Assembly: GCA_027186245.1 (NCBI GenBank)
Contig: CP114484.1
Span: 1,190,501 to 1,254,500, forward strand
Direction: 5' to 3'
Source of the DNA: Coriaria nepalensis
Taxonomy: Eukaryota > Streptophyta > Magnoliopsida > Cucurbitales > Coriariaceae
Length of the DNA stretch: 64,000 bases
In this document: positions 37,432-47,500 of the stretch, one piece after another
How positions within the stretch are numbered: the first letter of the stretch is position 1
Layout of the letters: the number at the start of each line of letters is the position of its first letter
Made by a program: the position numbers and the translations under genes
The notes under the pieces: model-generated
The model's database searches: none
The model's input: the letters and a program-made list of their open reading frames with translations, nothing else
What the model was told of the DNA's origin: nothing

Positions 37432-39292
37432 CCTTGCTGTCTTTACTATTTTGATAGCAAATAGAAATACAGAATGGTATGGATTCCTTCTTCTCAATCT
37501 CAATTATAGATGGTAATGCACTTTTGTAAATTTCATTATGGATTTGAGTTACTATTAAAGATCAAGTGATCATTTCGTTATTTACCCTTTTTCATTGGGC
37601 CATTTAGAAGAAAAAAAAAAAAATTATTGGATGATGAAGTGCCTAAGAATATAACTATTGGAAGGTGATTACAATCTTAAAACATATTAGCATTTAAATG
37701 GCAAATAAATCTAGATAACTACATATGGGGTTTCCTCTTAAGTATATATTTGCCTCAACAAACTACAGGAAAGCGATGGCAGCTTACCCTCGGAGAAGAT
37801 GGGTCAAAACGTGGTCAAAACGTACAGCAGTCAAAGAATTGGATATAGAATCGTAGAGTTATCTAAAAATTCATTAATTAAAATCTAAAAGTATATAATA
37901 TATATATATATATATTAATGAATTAAAATTAAGTTAAATTTAAATAATTTTACGAAGAAACATGTAGGCAGTTACCACTTTGTATATACAAAAGCTGTAT
38001 GTTTATGACTAATTCAGGCTAATATAATTTCGTGTTGGATTTTTCTTATAATTCTCTCTTCTATAATATATTAATGTATAGAAAAAAATAGTTAGAAATT
38101 ATAGTATCTATTCGGATTAATTTATTTTTTTTATCTTTACATAATTTAAATTTTATGAATTCAATTGTCGAATTTTTTAAATTTATATATTATCGAATTT
38201 TTTAATTATTTCAATAATTTTTTTTGATAATTAAACTGATATGATATTTTTTAAATACATCACCACCTATCTCGTTAAAATGTTAATTTTTGATATCACC
38301 AACTCAATAATAAAAATAACCTAATTTAATAATTCTCTTTATAATTTTATCTTTAAAATCCATGTATTTTTTCTCTTCATTTATTTTCTTCATCCAGATC
38401 TAGATTGGAGCTCAAACTCCATGGATATGGAGCCTCAACAAAGCCAATTATAGGAGGGAGGAACATAGCTCTTCAACTCTAATTTTAAAATGGAGGAACA
38501 TAGTTCCTCACCTCTAAACAGAAGAACCTAAAAAGAGAATAACCCAATTTAATTTATTTTATTTTATTTATTTTATAATTTTCTTTAAAATCTAATATTT
38601 TATATTTTTTCTCTTTTATCTATAATTTGTTTTCTTCATCTTTCATCCGGCTTAAATTGGAGCTCAAATTCTATGAGTCTGAACCGCAACAAAGTCAGGA
38701 AAAGAAACACAACTTCTCGACTCTAAACAATAAAATCTAAAAAAATAAAAATAAAAATAAAAAATCACTCTAAAAATAGAAACGTAAAATAATTCTCACG
38801 CTACTTTCCCACACTCACATATTTATCTTTCCAACCAAATTCATAAGTCATAACTATATACCAACCCCTTCGACCTGGACTCCACGCAGACTCCTTGAAA
38901 CAGAGGAATCAAAGACCTGAGTACAGCTACAAATTAGTGCGTTAGTCGATAGTTTAACAGATAAACACCTAAGGTACAGAAGGAGCTGGCTTTGGTGTTG
39001 GACCGGGTGGAGTTGTCACGACCGGAATTGACTTGTCTACAACCTTGTCCGTTTTTCACAAATACTGAATTAACCCAATAGACACAAAAGAGCTAGAGTT
39101 TGCCACATGGAAATTGCCAAAATGGTACGTAGGAATTCTGTAAAACGTGACCTCTTCAAAGAAAGAAAAAAAAAAAAAAAAAAAAACGGATCAGATGCAG
39201 GATCCAGAGGCAAAGTTGGTAAAAAAATTTTGGCCAAGGAAAAAGGAAGGTAGTCGGATCCTTCCACCGGAGGTTGGAAACTTCAGAACAAT
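37432..39292. other. Intergenic with a decayed tandem duplication
   Basis: It is AT-rich and has no recognisable gene. A partly conserved duplication at 38315-38735 is listed separately. Near 38985-39058 a short frame reads GAGFGVGPGGVVTTGIDLST; it looks coding-like but has no start or partner exon that I can find. An A run at 39169-39186 precedes the p24 promoter. Confidence 0.5.
38315..38735. repeat. Imperfect tandem duplication, about 220-base unit
   Basis: Two units run 38315-38535 and 38540-38735. Shared landmarks are AATAACCtAATTTAAT, ATTTTtTCTCTTcATtTAT, TTTTCTTCATC, TTGGAGCTCAAAcTC and CAACAAAGcCA. Identity is moderate, so the event is old. Nothing suggests coding capacity. Confidence 0.7.
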
Positions 39293-40278
39293 ATGGAGAG
39301 GATGCATTTGGCGAGGCTTATAGTTCTTCTTCTTATAATGATCATCTTTCTGATCGACAGGATTGAGTCCTTGTCGGTTACGGTGACCGACGTTGAATGT
39401 GTCTACGAGTACGTTCTCTTCGAAGGCGACATCATTTCGGGAAACTTCATCGTAATCGACCATGATATCTTCTGGACAGCTTATCACCCCGGCATTGACT
39501 TCACCGTATAATTTTAATTTAATAATATCCATCTTTCTTTCTTTTTTTCTCATTGTTTCTTTCTTGTTGTTAAATAAATCTACTTTTTTTTACCTTTGAA
39601 GCAATTCTCTGTTCGGATATTTTGAGGTAATTTCAGGTGACATCTCCAGGAGGAAACAACGTTCACACTTTGAAGGGAACAGCTGGGGACAAGTTTGAGT
39701 TTAAGGCCCCCCACAGTGGCATGTACAATTTTTGTTTTCGTAATCCTTACACTACACTGGAGACTGTTTCTTTCTACATACACGTTGGTCATATTCCTAA
39801 TCAGCATGACCTTGCTCAAGATGGTAGAACTTGATCATTTCCTTAATAATTCCTATTCGGAAACAGTATTATACAGAGATGGACTTATCTTCTACCTTTT
39901 CTCTTTTGTTTGTTTTTTACTGGGCAGAACATCTGAACCCAATACATGTTAGGATTGCTGATCTTAGAGAGGCATTGGAATCGGTTACTGCCGAGCAGAA
40001 GTACTTGAAAGCATGCGAGGATCGACATCACCGTAGTACGTGCTTTCTTTTCATAGCTAACTTAATGATTACTAATTCATAGCAATGCACATTAGGAAAT
40101 ATGCATTTTGTTATGACCAATTATGCCAATCTCTTTCAATGCAGCAAATGAGAGTACAAGAAAACGTGTTATAGTCTATACTGTTGGGGAGTACCTTATG
40201 CTGGCTGGGGCGAGTGCTCTACAAGTCATCTATATCCGATGCCTTTTCAGCAAGTCATTTGGATATAAACGGGTCTGA
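39293..40278 (+). CDS. p24-beta cargo receptor (EMP24/GOLD domain protein)
   Basis: Type I membrane protein of the p24 family, which cycles between ER and Golgi in COPI/COPII vesicles and helps select cargo such as GPI-anchored proteins. It has 213 residues in four exons: 39293-39505, 39637-39823, 39928-40035, 40145-40278. A signal peptide (RLIVLLLIMIIFLIDRIESL) is followed by the GOLD domain with its paired cysteines (DVECVYEYVLFEGD and MYNFCFRNPY). A coiled coil (IADLREALESVTAEQKYLKA) leads to the membrane helix (YTVGEYLMLAGASALQVIYI) and the short cytosolic tail RCLFSKSFGYKRV. The tail lacks a classic KKxx signal, as in the plant beta subfamily. Strong overall match to my memory of Arabidopsis p24beta3. 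Convergent with DMC1. Confidence 0.95.
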
Positions 40279-40735
40279 ACTGCCCCATTTTATGTGATTT
40301 GCCTGTCCTTTAGGCCTTAGAATCCTTGCGGATGAATTATCAGCTGATATTATATCTTCTTTCGTGGCAAATTTATCTGGTTATGATATGTTACTTGCTT
40401 AAGATATCTTTATCTTGTTTTAATTAATTTCTGTTTAAACTTGCTCGCCGACTACATTACCTTCTGGGATGGTAATTTTTCAACTAAGAGAAAAGGATAC
40501 ATAATCAGTGCCTGGATTTATTTGCATGTGAATTACATCTAGTTCGGTCACGAAGGAGAAGTTTCAGTAATATTGAGCTAAGGTAGGAAAAGCATCTATC
40601 AGATTTCATGATTCAAAATTAACGTGTGAATGTGTCACTAGAAATTAGATGGAAGAGTGAGTACTAGACAGCATAAAAAAGAGATAAAAACTCCACCATT
40701 CAAGGACCTTTACTTCCAGATGATCCCAAACAACC
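40279..40735. other. Convergent intergenic gap, p24 / DMC1
   Basis: The 3' ends of p24 (plus) and DMC1 (minus) face each other across about 457 bases that must hold both 3' UTRs. No other feature was recognised. Confidence 0.6.
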
Positions 40736-43700
40736 TTAGTCCTTGGCATCTGCAATGCCGCCTGGTGTGATCTGAAAGACATGCATTTGTCAAGGAAAAT
40801 TTGTGAACAGCATATATATATATATATATATATATATAGTTTCGAAGTTTAGTTGATTTGCAGGAATGCGATTCCTGCATACTGGAAGGGATCTCTCTTT
40901 CTTTTTCTCTGAAGAAATGAAGGATCGATTACCTGATGACATATTTCTAAGGTGAGAGTTATTGTGTCAGAATATAATCAAATATAAGAGATATGAGATG
41001 CAGAGTAAGGATATTGCTTCAGCCTCGGGCAAATTTGGGGCGTCAAACACCTTGCAGACACGCTGTTCACCTTTGCCTTTCCTAAACATGAGCCTTATTG
41101 TGGCAGCATGGGCAAGGACATGCCCTCCTGCAGGCTTCTTTGGATCGGATATGAACATCCCACCACCTGGATCTGCTATGACTGCAGCAACCCGTTTAAC
41201 AGAATGGTTCAGAAATAATTCTCAAAGTCCTAATCAACGTAGTAGTCCAAACAATATTGATATGACGGTTCTTCTGATTTCCATTACCTTGGTTAGTCAT
41301 GTAGACAGCAACATTAAACTCCTCAGCTATCTTTGTTAGTCGAGAAAGCATCTGTGCCAGTTTTTGCTGCATCATAATAACTAGCTTGTGTCATGTCTGG
41401 AAAATTATACTTGTGAATGATTACAATTTTTTTGAAAAATCTCGAAGATATAACCTGGCGCTCTGCAAGTTCCCCTCTTCCTGTGAAATCCACTCGAAAA
41501 AGAGCAATTACGGAATCTACAATCTGAAAATAAGAAATCATAAAGATATAACACTTGAGGACTCCAGATGGTTCGCACTTGCTCCACAGAATTGATATGT
41601 AACTGAGTACTGACCAGAAGTCTGAAGGGTTCTTCAGACATTTTTGCAGCCAGACCTAGGAGGAGGTTGTACTGATGCTCATATGTATAGGCACGAGCAT
41701 ATATAATCTTTTACATGCAGATTAAAAAAATGGTTCGTCAAATTTTTGTTATTGATTGTTCAAGTGATGATATTTGTAAAAGAACAAAGCTTACATTGTC
41801 TAGAACAGCTCCCGCATCCATGCCAAATCTTTCAGCTATTGGTAATATCCGATCAGGTCGGCTGCAAGTGCATATTGTTAAGGAGAAAACATGACCAAAA
41901 AGGGGGACTGCATGCAGATTACAAGGGAACTAAACAAAAGGAAAGGATACAAAGTTCCTTCAGTGTCTATGTAAGCAACCTTTCCATTTCCTCCTCGCAT
42001 GTTGGTGGGAAGCTGCCAGGGCAGTTACAAACTTCAGTTAACTTGGCTAAATGTATACATCAACACTGGCTTAAATACACTGGTCAGGGCCAGTAGCCAC
42101 ATATAGGGATTTATAAAAAAACAGCCTCGGAAGCATAAGGTTTAGGTCACTTCGTCATTGTTCTTTGTAATAATTAACTTCCAATTTAGCAGTAGACCAT
42201 CACTGCTAGATGATTTCAGTGCTGCGATATGCACAAGGTGAGGATGAGAAAGGAACCTGCGTGGAGACACAGAGAGTATGTGCAAGTTGTGTTTTCCCAG
42301 ACCTGTAGAATGTTATATGAGTTAGTGAACAAATAAGAAGCATGGAATCTCAATACAAGAGACCGTTATCCAAGTTCTCACCGGAACTCCCCAAAAGCTT
42401 CTGTAATCGCCCCTGTTTCGATCCCACCTTTGACACATATGTAACAAAAGATTGATGCAGTAACCTATGTCAGTGCATCTAAAACGTGCAATAGACAGTG
42501 AGAACGAAACCGTTCGCAAGATTACCTCCTAATAATTCATCAAGAGCTTGGCTCCCAGTTGTAATGCGAATGACAGACTTTCTCTACAAGAAAAAATGGA
42601 GATAGTTTGAGTCACTGCAAGAATGGATGCATGTAACACCATAACACCTTTTGAGATCTGCTAAGTTGCTAACAAGCGTAAATGCACTGTTATCTCCAGA
42701 TATTAAAATATAACGCGAGAAATGAGATCTAATGGGTTAAATATATTAATTATCTTTTGTCCTGATCTAGTTGTAGCCAAAGGTTGACGCGTTCAGCGCT
42801 CTTTAACTTAGTTCAAAAGAAAGCCACACGGAACATACCTTAAGCAGAGCATCGCTCCCAGTGATATAACCAAAATTCTGTAAAAAGAAGCAGAAATATG
42901 AGCTGTATTAAATTGACTTGGAAGCAATAATTAACTGAACTTTGAGTATAGAAATCCAATTGCTTACTAACCACCAACTTTTCAGCAGCTTCACAGATCT
43001 TATCAACTTTGGCCTCTGATAAACCTTTTATTCCCGTCAAGTTCTGTCAAATGAAAATCTTAGCAACGACTCAAACGCAAAATATGGTTCACAATATTGC
43101 AAGAGAGAAATATTATACCTTCTTTGTGTGCATCATCAAGCCATTACAGGTGTAGATCCCTGCATCCTGAAGCTTCTTCACATCTCCAGCGTTGATTCCC
43201 TGAGAAATAACTGCATAGAAATACGCACCATGAACTAGTTAGTAAGTCGCGGAGTCTCGATTTCTCAGAGTAAGTGAAACTTCTCTGGAAAATGTGCGTC
43301 TATCTAGAGCAGAGATCAAAACTCAGATCTAGTGGAAACAGAAAACTATTTGATAAATTCGTTCGTCATTTCTTAGAAAAACAGAGAGCGTGAAAATATA
43401 CATCGGATCGAATATACACGCACTTTCTTAACCGCTTAGATCTCTCATTTGACGAAAAGAATCGAATAAAAAGAAGCTCAAACGAAGAGAACTATTCTCA
43501 GAATGAAAATTGTGTTCTATTATAAGAATGAAAAAGAAGTTGAAAAGGAGTCAAGCTCGAAGCAACAACACGATTAGGTATCGATCAAATTGCTGATAAA
43601 CCTCTTGGTTCGACCAAATTTCGTTCGAACTACTTGAATCTACCAGCGAAAATGTAAGATTATGAATCGCAGATCAACAAAATAAGTTAAGCTACAGAAC

Positions 43701-43979
43701 GAGACGATTTACGTCGATCGCTTTGCGATTCATAAAATAAGTTGAGGTAAAAGAGGAAACGATTTACGTTTGTCGATGGCTTCAAACAGGTCTTCTTCAT
43801 CATCAATATCTTCGCGCTCAACAAGCTGGAGCTGGCTTTGTTCTTCGGCTCTGCGAACCATCACAGACAGTAGATCGAATAGTATTAGAGCTTCGATGCT
43901 AAAGAGTGCGATTCAGTCAAGATAGAAACGAATAGAAGTGCACACTGATGGAATCAACTCACTTCAGAGCGGCAATCAT
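40736..43979 (-). CDS. DMC1: DMC1 meiotic recombinase
   Basis: RecA/RAD51-family ATPase that forms filaments on single-stranded DNA and drives strand exchange between homologues in meiosis. It has 344 residues in 15 exons: 43963-43979, 43768-43850, 43119-43210, 42972-43043, 42839-42877, 42526-42583, 42382-42427, 42257-42302, 41951-42012, 41795-41861, 41615-41707, 41455-41523, 41288-41366, 41015-41181, 40736-40780. The N-terminal helix-hairpin-helix part has [20 protein letters not shown]. Walker A is GEFRSGKTQ, split by an intron; Walker B is [15 protein letters not shown]. The loop motifs [12 protein letters not shown] follow. The DMC1-specific ending [17 protein letters not shown] separates it from RAD51. 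All introns are GT-AG except the last, which begins ATATCCTT and is described in the findings. That intron decides whether the tail includes the residues VFQ (344 aa) or not (341 aa). Confidence 0.96.
40781..41014 (-). other. U12-type (minor spliceosome) intron of DMC1
   Basis: Read on the minus strand, the intron starts right after the codon GCA with ATATCCTTA, the U12 5' splice-site consensus. No GT donor occurs before the in-frame stop. Near its end is TTTTCCTTGAC (40789-40799), an almost perfect U12 branch site. The 3' end is either AT (40781-40782), which keeps VFQ and gives 344 residues, or CAG ending at 40772, which drops three residues and also keeps the frame. The first agrees with DMC1/RAD51 conservation. 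Confidence 0.75.
40812..40838. repeat. (AT)n microsatellite inside the last DMC1 intron
   Basis: AT repeat of about 27 bases, close to the U12 branch site at 40789-40799 but not overlapping it. Confidence 0.9.
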
Positions 43980-44564
43980 CTTCGTTGCTATGGAGAAATT
44001 TCTAAACCAGAAAGAGAAAACACGCTGTGCGTATGATTTTTTGAAGTAACTTTTGAAATGAAATCGACGGCCAAATAACAACTTATAAGGCGCGAACCAG
44101 GAGAGGCGCGTAAGAGAGAGTTTGTTTAGCAACACAAAACGGGGGTAAGATCCGCGTTTCGACGCTGGGTTGCAATTGGAAATCAGAACCCGGCCCCTCG
44201 CTGGCAAAAAAAAAATTCTGGCCCACGGTTATCAACTTCAGCCCAAGGGCCCAAACTTGCGCTTTACTTCATCACATTGACCGTTGACTACCAGGAAAAA
44301 AGAAAGTTTCCAAATTACATCCAACATATATCGTTGTAGGATTGAAATCTAGGGTTTCTTTTCCCCAGTCAAATTAGGAAGGAGCGGTCTGTCCTCTTCC
44401 CGAGTCTTCTCCAGTTCTCCTCCCGCCCTTCTTATTTTGATCGTTGATTTTGATTTCCATGTTTCTTTTCGTTCCCTTCCCGTATAATCAATCAATTTTC
44501 ACCTTCGATTCTTTCTCATAATCTTTCTGCCTTTTTTTTTTTTTTTCTCGCCCATCACTCCTCA
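43980..44564. promoter_or_regulatory. Bidirectional promoter region, DMC1 / LRR-kinase
   Basis: About 585 bases separate the start codon of DMC1 (minus) from that of the LRR-kinase (plus), and must hold both promoters and leaders. No obvious TATA box was seen for either gene. A T run lies at 44530-44545 just before the kinase ATG. Confidence 0.6.
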
Positions 44565-47500
44565 ATGCAAGTCCCTAATTCCGAAGAAATCGCCACTAAA
44601 TCCGCGGAAAACCCTGCTGAGCCTGAAGAATTGAAACCCTCTAAGCCGGTCTTAGCTGATGGAGAAGATAGTAATGGTGAAGATGACTCGATTCTTGACG
44701 TATCAGGGAAAAGCTTGGATTTTTCATTGCTGGAAAATTCCGAGGGAGCTGTGAAGGGGTTGTATATATATAAGAATGTGTTTAATTTAATCCCTAAATC
44801 ATTAGGCGATATCGGGCGGTTGAGAGTGTTGAAGTTTTTCGGCAACGAGATCAATCTGTTCCCGTCGGAGTTGAGGAACTTAGTGGGACTGGAATGCTTG
44901 CAGGTGAGAATATCATCAACGGGATTTGGTCAGTTACCATTGAATAAATTAAGCGGTTTGAAGGAGCTTGAGCTGTCTAAAGTCCCCCCTAGGCCTTCTG
45001 CTCTTCCAATTCTTGGGGAGATTTCCGGCCTCAAGTGCTTGACCAAGCTTTCTGTCTGTCACTTCTCTCTAAGGTAAGTGGGCATTTTAGTTAATTTCTT
45101 ATCTGTCCAAGTGTTAGTCTCTACTTGCAAGGGTGCAGGCTTGAACTGTACGAGGTATAGCCTTGTTTATTTAGTGTGCTAGGTAAACAAAGGTGGTCGT
45201 TATTGCCTCAAGTGTGTTTCTTTCTCCTGATTTTCATTAATGGTTGACATCCCCATGTTTAATTAGTTGCCTTTTGTTGTGTTCTTACTGTTTTTTTGTA
45301 CAGATATCTTCCTCCTGAAATTGGCTGCTTAAGTAATTTGGAACATCTAGATGTCTCATTCAATAAGCTGAAGCGTCTACCCACTGAAATAAGTTATTTG
45401 AGTGCCTTAATATCATTGAAAGTTGCTAATAATAAGTTGGTCGAACTACCATCAGCTTTGTCCTCCTTGCAGCGGCTGGAGAACATGGACCTGTCGCATA
45501 ATAGGTTGACCTCTTTGGGCTCTCTTGAACTTGGCTCAATGCATAACCTGCAGGTGTTAAACTTACAGGTACTTCTAAATCTCCATATTAACCAGTGAGC
45601 CACTCACGCTTCTGATTCATATATTGTTTGATGAATCAAATCCTCCTCAGATTTGCTTGGACTTTCATAGTTTATGAACATCATTTATAGTATATTGGTA
45701 GTATGTATTTCATATCCTATCTGCATATGAAAAGCATAATTGAGAGTGTGATTTGCTATTTCCTGTCATGTTTATCTTTGGTGCAGTACAACAGACTTCT
45801 GAGTAAATGTCAGATACCTTCCTGGCTACACTGCAATTTAGAAGGAAATGGTGAAGGCATAACCATTGAGGATTGTAGTAGTTCTTCAGTTGAAATGGAT
45901 GTATATGAAAGCCCTATCCAAGTGAATGATGGAAGTTTATCACGTAGTGGTAGGGCTTACTTAATGTTTCTTCCAATTAGTTGATCTGGGTCTTATTGTT
46001 TGTAAGTCTTATTGTTTTAAGACTCTAAATTCTTATCTCTCCAGGCAATCATCATTCTTCATCAAACTTACTAACTGGATCATCAACAAATAGTCGATGC
46101 TTTGCTTCTCGAAGGTCGGGTAAGCGGTGGAAGCGACAATATTATTTGCAGCAAAAAGCTCGTCAAGAACGTTTGAACAACAGTAGGAAGTGGAAAGGAG
46201 TAGATCCTCCCGTGGTAACAACTATTAAAGCAGATGTAAATTGGCAACCTGAAAGCATAGACACAATAACATCGTACACATGTGAAGTTGTGTCTGAAGC
46301 TGTAAGTCTAGATGATGATAAGGAAATATATCCAGGAGAAGCAGAGAGTGTAAATTTACCAAACGGTCTTGAGAACGATAATTTTGGCTTCAAAAAGGGT
46401 CCTTTTGTTGAGAATGGCTCAAGTGTTGAGCCTGCCTCTACTGCAATGACTAAAACAAGTGAAGTTGAATGTTGCGAACCTGATGATGAATCTTTATCCT
46501 CCAAGCGGAATGGAGCAGATGATAAAGATGTAGGCTTCATTCCTGAGCTATCACAAAGTAGTGCCAAATCGAAGAGGGCTTCTGAAGGGGATCTTGGTAA
46601 TCCGAAACCATGCAAGTCTCGTAAACCAGCCGAAGATAGTACAAATATATCTTGCAAGTATAGTAATAGTTCATATTGCAGCACTGAGGACCATTTACCA
46701 GACGGCTTCTATGATGCCGGCCGTGACCGGCCCTTCATGCCACTAAGCAATTATGAAGAAAATCTACATCTTGATTCTCGTGAAGTCATTGTTGTGGACA
46801 GGTAAAAATTGTATGCTCGACGTTAAATAGCATGAGTAGCATATTTTTTTGGATTACAAAAAATGATGTGATACCACTTTTTTGAGGTAAATGACTAACT
46901 CTTTATTTGTGCCTAAAGGGAGCAGGATGAAGTGTTGGATGCTATTACCCTCTCTGCACAGGCATTGGTGCTCCATTTGAAGCAGATAAATCGGTTAAAT
47001 TTAGATAGAAATCAAGTTGTTGACAACTTGCAAATTGCATCTTTGCTTGCTCTATTTGTATCTGATCATTTTGGAGGCAGTGATAGAAGTGCTATGATCG
47101 AAGGGATGAGAAAAACTGTTTCGGGGTCAAATTATCAAAAGCCGTTTGTTTGCACATGCTCGACTGGGAATCGAGATAGTATGAACACATTTAATAAACC
47201 TGTAATGGACTCTGATGAAGTTATGGGTCTTACGAATCTTTGTGAGAGATCTCTTCAGTCTATTAAAGCAAGACGGAATTCTATTGTAGTTCCTATAGGA
47301 GCACTGCAATTTGGTGTGTGCAGACATAGGGCACTGCTCCTGAAGGTAATCATTTTCCTGAATTTACATATAAACCTCTGTTAGACGTCTTCTACTAGTT
47401 ATCATGTATATATTATTACCTGATCTGACAATGCCATGTTCTCTGTAGTATCTATGTGACCGTATGGAACCTCCAGTACCTTGTGAGCTTGTGAGAGGTT

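Noticed and set aside
46163..46684. 173-residue minus-strand open frame
   Set aside because: Antisense shadow of a long exon of the LRR-kinase, with no independent motif.
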